Shown here: positions 1 to 10,900 of the stretch, one piece after another
Layout of the letters: every line of letters starts with the position of its first letter
Position numbering within the stretch: position 1 is the stretch's first letter
NCBI RefSeq assembly: GCF_042033325.1
Contig: NZ_CP160095.1
Direction: 5' to 3' (one strand)
Length of the DNA: 64,000 nucleotides
From: Sneathia sanguinegens
Lineage (GTDB): Bacteria > Fusobacteriota > Fusobacteriia > Fusobacteriales > Leptotrichiaceae
The notes under the pieces: generated by a model
What the model was told of the DNA's origin: nothing
The model's input: only the letters and a program-made list of their open reading frames with translations
The model's database searches: none
Position numbers and translations under genes: made by a program

Positions 1-181
1 GCATATAGAAATGGATAAGTTCATTTTTTTCAAGATATTTTAAATCTCTAAGTTCTGTTTCAGAAAAGTTGTAATTGTAACTTTCATTATATATAGCTCT
101 TGAAACTAATAGATTAGTAATAGCCTCTTTGTTGTATTTCATGGCTTTTAATTCATCTTCAGTTAGTTCAAGTGTTAACAT
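1..181 (-). CDS. Hypothetical protein, N-terminal part only
   Basis: The gene runs off the left edge, so only about 60 codons are visible, beginning MLTLELTEDELKAMKYNK. The start is well supported: an AAAGGAGG ribosome binding site lies about 7 nt upstream of the ATG on the minus strand. The fragment is charged and looks helical, with no signal peptide or membrane segment and no motif I recognise. It begins only 26 nt after the encoded CCA end of the tRNA-Leu gene on the same strand. That leaves no room for its own promoter, so it is probably co-transcribed with the tRNA and released by tRNA 3' processing. Function unknown. Confidence 0.7.
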   Translation of the reverse strand, partial: MLTLELTEDELKAMKYNKEAITNLLVSRAIYNESYNYNFSETELRDLKYLEKNELIHFYM

Positions 182-207
182 AAATATTCCTCCTTTATAT
201 ATAAAAA

Positions 208-291
208 TGGTACCTAGGAAGGGACTTGAACCCTTATGGATTTCTCCGTCAGATTTTGAGTCTGATGCGTCTACCATTTCGCCACCCAGGC
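208..291 (-). tRNA. tRNA-Leu (anticodon CAA)
   Basis: On the minus strand the sequence folds as a class II tRNA. The 7-bp acceptor stem is GCCTGGG with CCTAGGT, and the anticodon loop CTCAAAA gives anticodon CAA, reading UUG. There is a variable arm of leucine type, a T arm containing GGTTCAAGTCC, discriminator A and a genome-encoded CCA. Length is 84 nt. A promoter lies just upstream. Confidence 0.95.
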
Positions 292-309
292 ACCTAAAAT
301 TTATATCTT

Positions 310-338
310 ATTTTATAAGATTTTAATTAAAAAGTCAA
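310..338 (-). promoter_or_regulatory. Promoter of tRNA-Leu
   Basis: On the minus strand a TTGACT -35 box (333-338) is followed by a 17-nt spacer and a TAAAAT -10 box (310-315), about 19 nt before the tRNA. The -35 box lies in the last codons of the exonuclease gene. The 17-nt palindrome ATCTTATTTTATAAGAT (305-321) overlaps the -10 region. It could also act as a weak terminator for the upstream exonuclease transcript. Confidence 0.7.
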
Positions 339-1091
339 GTCCATATTTAATTCAATTGGGCAGTGATCTGAGCCTAAAATATCTGAATGTATTTTAGAAT
401 TTATAAGTAAGGGTTTTAAATTGTCAGAGATTAAGAAATAGTCTATTCTCCAACCTGTATTTTTCGCTCTAGCATTTGCTCTATAAGACCACCAAGTATA
501 AGCAAATTCCTTTGTTGGATAAAGATATCTAAAAGTATCTATATAAGCATTAGATATTAAATTATCAAATTTATTTCTTTCTTCTTTTGTGAAACCTGCA
601 TTTTTTGTATTGCTTTTTGGATTTTTAAGGTCAATTTCATTGTGAGCTACATTAAGATCACCACAAATAATAACTGCTTTTTTTTCTTTTAAGCTATTTA
701 AATAGTCAAGAAATGCATCTTCCCAAGTCATTCTGTAATCTAATCTTAATAAACCATCTTTTGAATTAGGTGTATAAACAGTGACAAAGAAAAAAGTGTC
801 ATACTCAAGTGTTATAACCCGACCTTCTTTATCGTGTTCTTCTATTCCAATTCCATAGGTTATTGATAAGGGTTTTTTCTTTGTAAATATTGCTGTTCCT
901 GAATAACCCTTTCTTTCTGCATAATTCCAATATATATAATAGTCATCTAGTGAAAAGTCAATTTGATTTGCAGAAAGTTTAATTTCTTGTAAGGCAATAA
1001 TATCTGGCTTACTTTCAGCTAAAAAATCTAAAAAGCCTTTTTTTAAAACAGCTCTAAAACCATTCACATTCCATGAAATACATTTTAACAT
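327..1091 (-). CDS. xth: Exodeoxyribonuclease III (AP endonuclease)
   Basis: This is a 254-residue protein of the exonuclease III/AP endonuclease family, which nicks DNA at abasic sites and degrades 3' ends in base excision repair. Family landmarks occur in order. SWNVNGFR is at the N-terminus and ALQEIKL carries the metal-binding Glu. The YTPNS block and GDLNVAH (catalytic Asp, Asn) follow. WRIDYFLIS sits near the end and SDHCPIEL holds the catalytic Asp-His. Length is typical of the family and there is no signal peptide, so it is cytosolic, unlike the secreted relative at 23056-23781. Its ATG overlaps the end of the transporter gene upstream by 7 nt, indicating translational coupling. The symbol xth is used because the protein is closer to the short ExoA/XthA type than to any specialised nuclease. 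Confidence 0.93.
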   Translation of the reverse strand: MLKCISWNVNGFRAVLKKGFLDFLAESKPDIIALQEIKLSANQIDFSLDDYYIYWNYAERKGYSGTAIFTKKKPLSITYGIGIEEHDKEGRVITLEYDTFFFVTVYTPNSKDGLLRLDYRMTWEDAFLDYLNSLKEKKAVIICGDLNVAHNEIDLKNPKSNTKNAGFTKEERNKFDNLISNAYIDTFRYLYPTKEFAYTWWSYRANARAKNTGWRIDYFLISDNLKPLLINSKIHSDILGSDHCPIELNMDLTF

Positions 1092-1798
1092 GTAGGATCA
1101 CTATCCAATTCATGTATTAAATTATTTTTCTTCCAATATGCTGCTATGTATACAAAGGGTGTATCAGCAAGGGATACAATAAATTTAAGAGCATAAGTTG
1201 AAAAGATAAATTGAAGTAGAGTAGGTGTATCTACGACTCCAATAAAGGCTATAAGTGTAAAAGTAACACTATCTATAATTTGGCTGAAAATGGTACTAAA
1301 ATTATTTCTTATCCAAATAGATCCAAAACTAGGAAATAGTTTTCTAATTGCTTGGTATGAGTACACATCTAAAAAGCTTGATATACCATAGGCAACAAGA
1401 GAGGCGAATGTTAGTCTATATAGAGGTGTAAATAGTACTTCTAAGTGAGGTTGTAATGTATCTATAGGAGTAGGTGAAATTTTAAGTGCGATATTCATTA
1501 TAATAGTAACAAAAATCATTGTTAAAAAGCCCATCCCTACAATATGTTGTGCATATTTTTTACCATAATTTTCTGATAAAATATCAGCCACTAGGAATAT
1601 ACCACCATAGGCAATATTTCCCATTGTTGCATTTATTCCAAATAGACATATAAATTTATTAACTTGTATATTTGCAATAACAATTGAAAGAGGAATAAAT
1701 AGCATAAGACCAATTTTCCCCCATTTTTTATAAGCATATAGTATGAAGCCATAATTAACAACTATGTATCCAAACCAAATAAGTTCATTTTTACCCAT
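1085..1798 (-). CDS. Queuosine precursor transporter (YhhQ/VUT family)
   Basis: This is a 237-residue integral membrane protein with about six hydrophobic segments and the family signatures YGGIFLVADILSENYGKKYA and FGSIWIRNNFSTIFSQ. Members of this family (COG1738, YhhQ) import 7-cyano- or 7-aminomethyl-deazaguanine for queuosine tRNA modification. An in-frame start 13 codons upstream is possible, but the ATG at 1798 is preferred. It has AGGAG 7 nt upstream, and the upstream codons are a poly-lysine stretch encoded by the A-rich ribosome binding region itself. It is the first gene of a two-gene operon with exonuclease III. No queuosine genes are adjacent, so substrate assignment rests on family membership alone. 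Confidence 0.85.
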   Translation of the reverse strand: MGKNELIWFGYIVVNYGFILYAYKKWGKIGLMLFIPLSIVIANIQVNKFICLFGINATMGNIAYGGIFLVADILSENYGKKYAQHIVGMGFLTMIFVTIIMNIALKISPTPIDTLQPHLEVLFTPLYRLTFASLVAYGISSFLDVYSYQAIRKLFPSFGSIWIRNNFSTIFSQIIDSVTFTLIAFIGVVDTPTLLQFIFSTYALKFIVSLADTPFVYIAAYWKKNNLIHELDSDPTC

Positions 1799-1827
1799 CA
1801 AAGTCTCCTTTTTTTTCTTTTGGTTAA

Positions 1828-1856
1828 ATAATATCATAAAAGGTATGTAATTACAA
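1828..1856 (-). promoter_or_regulatory. Promoter of the transporter-exonuclease operon
   Basis: On the minus strand a TTGTAA -35 box (1851-1856) and a TATTAT -10 box (1828-1833) are separated by exactly 17 nt, about 30 nt upstream of the ATG at 1798. Confidence 0.5.
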
Positions 1857-1879
1857 TATGATATATTAGTATAAATATA

Positions 1880-1913
1880 AAGGATTAACCCTTATTTATT
1901 TGAGTTAATCCTT
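1880..1913 (-). terminator. Intrinsic terminator after the autotransporter gene
   Basis: A 10-bp perfect stem, AAGGATTAAC (1880-1889) with GTTAATCCTT (1904-1913), lies directly beyond the stop codon of the giant gene. The flanks are T-rich on the minus strand (TTATATTTATA). Long T runs on the plus side would let it work in either direction. Confidence 0.75.
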
Positions 1914-1921
1914 CTTTTTTT

Positions 1922-4900
1922 TTAAAATTTATAATTAAATCTTAAACTATATTTTAGTTCTCTTTCATATGTAACACCAAATGTTGCTCCATATTTGTCT
2001 TTTTTATCTATTCCAACTTCTCCACCAACTTTTAAACTGTGTCTTCTATACCCAGGGATAGATAAATCATAATAATTATCTACACTAGAGAATTTCACTT
2101 TATTGGCTGTTGGATATAAGCTATTAATATCATAATGATATTCTAGATTTCCTTTAAGTGATAGGCATAAATTATTTTTTAATTTAATATCATACTTAGT
2201 ATCTATTCCTATTTTAGGTGTTATGAAAAAGTATGAATGTTGCTTAGCACTTAGTTTAAGTGTAGGATCTGTTAAAGCAGTTTCATTAATATCAAGTATT
2301 TTATTATAACTAAGATTTACATTAATATAAGGTGTTAGTGTAAAGTTTTTTAATATGTCAATGTTATAACTTAATTTATTCTTAAAATCTATGTTATAAC
2401 TCCAATAGTTTGCGTTATATTTATATTCTTTACCATTGATATTACTTACTCTATTAGTAATATGCTTGTTAATACCTAATTCTAATCTTGCTAAATATTT
2501 AGCCTTATATTCAGTTATTTCATGGTGTAGTCCGAATTTACCTGAACGGATTTCTTCATTTGAACCTAGTGAAGTAGGACCTGTAAATTTAAATTTAGAA
2601 CAAATTAATCCAGCTGAGAAACCATATTTAGTAATTTTTGCTTCTCTATCATGTAAGTAAAGGAAACCATATGTAGTTTTATCATATGAAGATACACCAA
2701 AAGTTTCATCAATATGTTTATTCTTAGAATATATTATACTGAATTTATGAACTAAATCTGTAGCATTGTGAGAATTTAAAACTTCTTTATATGAATTATT
2801 AAATGTATCATCAACATCTAGCATTCTTTCTTGTATATTAGAGTATATGTCACCTCTTATATTAGCTATTGCATTTGTAAGTTCTTTTTTATTAGATATA
2901 TTATCTAGATTTTTGAATATATCTGATTGCTTATATTTAGGTATATTAGCTCTTACTTTTTCTAAACTTTCACCTAATTTAATATTTTTTTCACCCTTAA
3001 GCATAATTGTATATGGTATACGAACCATCATAATATCATATGTCTTTGTATCAGGTTCAGTTTTACTAATTTTTGCTACCCATGAAGCAGATTGTGATGT
3101 AACATCACCAGAGAATTTACCAAAACCATTTTCAGTTCTAGGTCTGAATACATCTTTATAAACCAGCTTATTAACACTATTTCCCATAGAGAAATTAGAA
3201 GTTACAATAGCAGTACCAGCTATTGATTTTGCATCTATTATTGGTTTATTATCATGTTCAAAATCTAGGTACATATTGTTAATATCAACAGTTCCATTAA
3301 CCTTTATTGTACCACCATTAACAACTTTAATATTGTTAGGGAATTTAACACTACCATTAAATTTAATATTTATATCCGCAATATTGGCTTTTTTATTCAT
3401 TGTCTTTATTTTATCACTTGGAATATTACCAGCCCCACTTATAGTAGAGTCAAATGAGTGGAATATACCTGTAGAATTAGCATCAATATTAAATGTTCCT
3501 CTGTTAATTATTGTATTTTTACCATAAGCTGATATACCATATGATGATAGATTACTAATATTAAATGTAGCACCTTGTTCTATGGTAATATTACCAGTTG
3601 AGTCTTCATTAGTCATAATACCATAACTTCCATTTGAAACATTTATTGTACTACCATTTTTTATAGTTACATTTGAATGTCCCTTAGCAAAGATACCTAT
3701 AGTTTCAGGTTTAGAAACATTTAAGGTACCTTTGAATGTAACATCTGAATTATCAGCATAAATACCTGCAGAATTTTTCTTTTCTCCAACAGTAATGTTA
3801 CCGTTGTATGTTAAGTTACCATTTTTAGTATATATTCCTATGGCTTCACTACCAAGGTTCATATTTTCTATATTAGCAGTAATATTTCCTCTATTATTAG
3901 AGTCGTTTATATAATAAAGGGCATAACCTTTATTATCAACCTTAATATTTTTAGAAGTTATATTAACATTACCATTACCTTCTTTAAATATTCCAACAGC
4001 ATCTTGACTAACAGTAATATCTCCACTTTGAGTAATATCTTTAGTACCTTTAGAATATATTCCTATACTATTAGAAGTAATATTACCATTAGATACTATT
4101 TCTGCTTCTTCAGAGTAGATTCCAACTGCATCTTTACCTGTAACACTAATATCACCTGTAGAATTTATTTCACCATTTTTACCTGCTAGACCTATAGCAT
4201 TTTCTCCATTAATAGTTACCTTTCCAGTTGAAATAAGTTTATTATTTTCAACATAGATACCCTTAGCATTTTTACTAGTTACATTTAAACTTCCAGCATT
4301 TTTTACTTCTGCACCCTTACTATATACTCCTATACCATTTTCCAAGATAGTGGTACTAGAACCATTAAGACTAATTGTGCCTGTTCCATTCTTGTATACT
4401 CCAATAATATCCTTATTAACTACTAAGTTGTTGTTAAAAGTAATATCTCCAGTTTCTTTAGAATATATTCCAGCAGCACCTTCTTTTCCATCACTTATTG
4501 TCATAGCATTAGAAATAGTTACATTAGAATTTTTAGCCTTAACACCTATACCATCATTATTATCCAATGAAATCTTAGAACCATTAAGTGTTACAGTACC
4601 ATCTTCAGAGTATATTCCTAGTCCTTTACTTGTAATATCACCAGTTTGTGTGATAGTAGCATGTTTTGAGTAAATACCGGCACTATTTTCACCACTAACA
4701 CTAATATTATTTACATTAATTTTTCCTGTACCAGTAGAATATATACCAAATGATGTAGAACCAGATATATTAAGATCTTTTGCAAGAATATCTTGATTAG
4801 CTAAGTTATATATTCCATAATTATCCAAGCCTTTAATTTCTAAATTAGAAGCCTTAATTCCCTTACCTGTTCCTTTTGAATAAATATATATTTGGTTTGT

Positions 4901-7900
4901 TTTGTCAAGAGCAATATTGTTAACTTCAAATTCCTTATTTAAACTTTCTAGAACATAAGCTTTAGAGTTATTACCAATTAGGCTTACAGTAGGTAAAGTA
5001 CCATTATAGTCATTTTGTATGTATAGACCTAAACCATTTTGAACATCTATTTTAAATTTGTCTATCTTACCTTCATTAATATATGCACCAGTTCCACTCG
5101 TTACATTAATTGTTGTTTCTTTATCTGCAGTAATAGTTGCCTTATCAGCTCCTAAACCTAGACCACCATTTACAGTTAAATTATCAAAATTATTTAAGGT
5201 TATAGTAGCCTTTTCTTTTGCATACACTAATTTTGAGTCTGTATCAGCTTTAATTTCACCTTCAAAAGTTACATTTTTTTCTCCTTGTGCATAAAGGGCA
5301 AGAGAGTTTTTACCTACAGTAATATTAGCTTTAACAGTAGCATCAGCATTTTTAAATGCTAAACCTGTACTCTTATCACCTACAGATATTTTAGAGCCTT
5401 CATTTATTGTATAATGAGCATTTTGAAGTCCAACACCCTTAGAATTATTAGCTAAATGAATATCTAAATTTGAAAGAGTAATATTTTTATTTTCTTCATA
5501 AGTATCATTAAGGATAAATAAACCAGTTTGATTATCTTTTTCGCTTGTAATCTTACCTACTGAATAGTTTAAATCACCAGAAATATTTTCTGAATAAATA
5601 CCAACAGAATGTTCGCCATTTAAAGTAATTTCTGTATTTTTAAGATCTACTTTTTTAGTTAAGTAGATACCAACACCATTTTCTCCTATACTAATCTTAT
5701 TACTTTCAACATTTACATTATCAGCATAAATACCTATAGTAGATTTCATACCATCTGAAGTAATGATTTCTCCGTTATTTTTTAATGTATTAGTACCAGT
5801 TCCAGTTGATTGTGCATATATTCCAGTAGCATTATCACTACATAGAGTTATTTTACCACTAGAAGAAAAATTATGATTTTTAGCATCTGTGTAATATAGC
5901 CCAATACCTAAAGAGTCTGTCTTAACAGAATATGAAATATCTGAAATAGCTTCTGCATTTCTAGAAATTAGCAGAGTACCCATACTATTTTCATCAAAGG
6001 TTAGTTTAGGGCCTAAAGTAAGCTTACCACCATTTTGATATATTGCAGTCGCTCTATTTGATAGGTGCATCTTAGTATTTTCAGTACCTATTTTTACATC
6101 TGCAGTACTATCAACAAAAATACCTGTACCTCCATCTATATTAAAGGAACTATCTTTAGTAACCAAATTACCTTTTGCTAAAATACCTATAAAATCTTTG
6201 CTTGTTTTAATAGTACCTGAATAATTAACTGTTGAATTTTCACTTACAGCAATACCAATAGTATGTTTAGCCTTATTTTCAATATTAACTTTTAAATCAC
6301 CATTATATGTACTATCTGCATAAACACCTGTATTGTAATTAACACCATTTTCATCTTTATGACCTTCAGTTACTTCTACACTAGCACCATCTTTAAATGA
6401 AACTTTATTGTCTTTTAGATAAACACCTATAGAAGTTCTACCATTTGCTGTAGAAATTTTACTACTTATTTCTGTATTACCTGTAGCATAAAGGGATACT
6501 AGGTTATTAGGTAATTCTCCTTCTTTAACAGTTGGTTTTATTTCAAAATCAACTTTAGAATTATTTGCATAAACGGCAACAGCATTGTCATTTGTTAGAT
6601 TTATAGACCCTCCTGTAACCATGTCTTTTCCGGCTTCTTTTAAATATATTCCTATATTATCAGCACTAATCTTACCAGTATTAGCAAATTTTGTTTCATT
6701 TCCATTAACATAAACACCTACTGAATTTTTCTTTTGTGAGACAATTTCTTTCGTATTAGTTCCTATAGAACCTTTATCTAAATACATTCCTATACTATTG
6801 TTAGATACACTAATTTTACCATTATTAGTTAAATTAACATTTTTACCAGTTTTCATACCTGTCATTGCTACAGAAGGTTTATTATCAACTTCATTATCTA
6901 CAGTAATATTTCCTGTGTTTTCTACACTTCCATCATTTGCATAGATAGCATGGCTATCAGAACTAGTTAAGGTTAAATTGCCACTATTTGTAAAAGTAGA
7001 TTCATTAGCTACAAAGGCTAGAGTATTAGATGAACCTAAAGTTGCCTTAATTTCACCTGTATTTGAAACTTTAGCTTTATTTAAATAAAGTCCTATTAGT
7101 TTTGTATCATTATCTATTGATATGTTAGAAGTATTTTTACTAGATTTAAAATCTTTAAAATATACACCAACAAGGCTATCTTTTTTATCAGTATCCTTAT
7201 TTACAAGTTTAATATTACCTTCATTAAGGTTAGCTTCTTCTATATATATACCAGTACCTTTAGTAGATAAATTTAGTGAGTTATCACCTGAAAAAGTGAT
7301 GTCTCCTGCTATACCATAAATACCTACAGCACTATTATTACTAAATATGTTGACATTATTTAATTTTGTACTTTTTTCGTTATATATTCCAATAGTATCT
7401 TGATTTTTAACTTCTATATTCTTAATTTCTACTGTATTATTATTCTTTGAATAAATACCTGTAGCCTTATCTGAAACTGTAATTTTGTCACCAGTTAATT
7501 TATTTTTTTCTTCTAAATAGATACCGGTAAATCCTTTTTTGCCATCTTCAGATTTAATTGAAATTTCATTAGTACCTAAATTAATTTCATTTTCACTAAG
7601 TGCAAAAATATATGTATTATTTTGTGAACCCTTAGATTTAAGTTCAGTAAAACTAGCATTATTAAATTTAGAATTCTTAAATAGGTATGCAATACTATGG
7701 TCTGAATTTTCTCCAAAAGTAATAGGTGTAGTTAATTTCAATTTAGTTAAATCTGTAATATTAGCTATATATGAACCTATTACATTTTTTGCATTTACAT
7801 TAATATTTCCAGAAATATTTAAGTTTTTTTCACTAGAATCAAAGTATATACCTTTTCCTAATTCACCATCTAGTTGTATATTTCCATTAAGTGTAACATC

Positions 7901-10900
7901 ACTATTACTACTTAAAATACCAAAAGATTTTTCAGAAACTTTTATTGTTTTATCTTTTCCATAAGTAATGCTACCATTATCACCATTAATACCTACACCA
8001 TCTTCACTTGTAGTTATATCGGCATTAACAGTTAATGCTTTGGACTTAGTATAGTATGAGGTTATCTTTTTACCTTTTGCATCTATAACAAGGTCAGTTT
8101 CTAAGTCATTTTCAGAATAAAGACCTACATTATCAATAAGCTCGCCATTATTTTCGATTTTAAGGGTTTTACCACTTTCTATTTTCGAAGAACCTTTTAC
8201 AAATATTGCTGTACTATTATTACTATTAAATTTTATAGTACCCGGGTCTTTTATAATAGATGAATCAGAATATATTCCAACATTTTTGTTACTAAGTTCT
8301 ATAGTACCAGTATTAGAAACAGTTCCTTTATGTGAATAAATACCATTAGAATGTTCACCTGATGCTATGATCTTACCAGAGTTTACAACATTGTTATCAG
8401 TAGTTTCTTTATCAATATTGTTCGCATATATACCTGTAGAATTAGCTTTTTTAATTTGTATAGTTCCCTCATTGGTTATATTTATCTTTCCATCACCGAA
8501 TTTATCATTTTCAATACTATTTGTAGCTTTTCTATAATTTTCACCTAATATACCTACAGAATTAGAACTTCCGACAGTTATCTCACCTTTATTATTAACT
8601 TCTGAACCATTTACAGCATATATACCAACTGCTTGTTTATTATCAAACTTTTCTTCATTTTCAACTAAAATTTTAAATTCTTTATCTACATTTATTTTTC
8701 CATAATCGATAAATAGACCTATTGCACCATTACCTTCTTCAGTTCTATCAGCACTTATATTAGATTTAACTATATTAATTTGAGTTTCATCATTAGATTG
8801 TGCAGAAGGTGATGAACTTAATTCAAGAGCAACTACTTGATTATTGAATTTACTAGCTTCGCTATTATTTAAAATAGCAGAAATCTTACTATTTTCATGT
8901 GTAGTAGCTTTTAATTTTTGTATAAGTAGACGATTATAGAATTGGAAACCATCTTTTTTAGCTTTCTTTTCGTCTGTATCAGGAACACCATTTATGTCAT
9001 CAGAAGAAATAGCAGACTTATCAAGACTACCTATTTGAATACTACCACCTTCTATAGCTGAAATCTTGTAAAATTCTCCAGGTTTTCCAACTCCAGGTTG
9101 AGTAATAAGTTGAGTTAAGTCTACATTTGGATTAGTTTTTTTAAGTTTTTCCTTTATGAGATTTATGATATATTCTCTTATTCCACCTTTAGTATCTAAA
9201 TTATTTGAATTTTTTAGATTAAATAGAATTACATCATCAGATTCAGGTTTAATTCTTGTTTTATTATTTAATATTACATTTTGTTCGTTATTTTCATTTT
9301 GGTCTACATCAAAACCTAGAGCTTCTCCTTTTAGTGTAATAGTTGCATCAGATAAATCAATTTTACCCTTTCCATCGGTATAAACAGAGTAACCTTTACC
9401 CTCATAAGTTAGTTGTCCACCATTAAAATTGATTTTAGAATTATCATCATTAGCAGAAAGCCCAGCCATTATATTTTTGGCAGTTATATTTGTCTTTTTA
9501 GCATCTATAATTCCACCTTTTTTAGCTTCAAGAGCAGTGCCATTAGAAAGAGTATCGTTATTTATTGCAATATTAGCCCCTTCTTTTAAGTTAATATGTC
9601 CATTATTTATAGCATAACCAGCAGCAACATCATCACCACTTATATTAATATTCAAATCAGCATTTGTTAAATCAATAGTACCAGTATCAGCATAAATAGA
9701 AATAGAGCCCTTTGATGTACTTGAAACTTTACCCTTAATTGAAATATTCTTGTTATCAGTATATACTAATTTATTTCTCTTACCAGAAGCTGTAATATCA
9801 CCAACATAATCAATACTTCCACTTTTATTATCCTTCTTTTGAGAAAGAAGACCAATATTATCTTCCCCATCAATATCTATTTTACCTTCTGATATATGAA
9901 GTTCTCCATCAGAAGCAAATATTGCCGTACTATTTTTAGCAAATTTGCCCAACTTAATATCTGCAATTTTTATTTTAGCCGTATTAGAGTTTGCATAAAA
10001 TAGACCAATACTGTTGTCGACATTGTCTTCACTATAGTCTTTATTTTTGTCTTCATCATTATCTTCAGTATTTTCTTCACTATTGTCTTCGTTATTTTTC
10101 CCTATATTTCCCACATTAGGTATTTCCTTGACTTCTGGTTTGGCTTTTTCAAATTCATAATCTTCACCTTCTTCATTACCTGGAAATTCATCAGTCCAAG
10201 TTACTTTCTCCTTATTATTCCCTTTTTCTCCAATATTAACTCTTAATTGTAGATTTTCTTCAGGAACTTTTGAAACATCACCAGGTAGAAAAACCCCAAC
10301 AGCTTCATCACCAAAAATATTTATGGGTTTAAGTAAATATATACCACTTTTTTCACCTAGAGCTGCAGGTCGTTTAAGACTTACACCAGTACTATGGGCA
10401 CCATAAATATTAAATTCACCGTTGTTAATAAAGGCAGTGGAAATCTTATTTTGAAATCCATCTATTCCTGATTCAGTAAAATACATTCCAATAGCGTTTT
10501 TACTATATATATTTATTTTACCTTTTTGTCCATTTGCATATATATATCTTTGAAAATCACTGTATTCAGGAGTACTATCAGGAGTACTATAAAATATTAT
10601 TTGATTTTTAATGTCTGGATCATAATCTTCATCATTTGTTGTATAATTTAGGGCTGAAATATTTCCGTTATTATTAAAAACACTTAGTCTTTTATTAGAG
10701 TGCTCATAATTCCGTTGAGTAGTTATTGTGATAAATTTAGCATAAGACCCTAATAGTTTTACAGTAGCTTCAGAATTAAATAGAGTTATTCCAGTTGGAA
10801 AAATTTCACTTTCTTTTATTTTCCCATTTTTGTCTTTTTTTTCAAATTTAAAAGTATCATCATCTTTTAACTTACTAAGGTCTTTATATCCCTTAATTTC

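Noticed and set aside
129..326. Open frame across the tRNA-Leu gene on the plus strand
   Set aside because: It is antisense to a clear tRNA and to the partial minus-strand gene.
3400..9900. Possible CRISPR-like array of short repeats
   Set aside because: The repeats are degenerate, without constant spacer lengths, and lie within one long open frame encoding a beta-helix. No cas genes are in the window.
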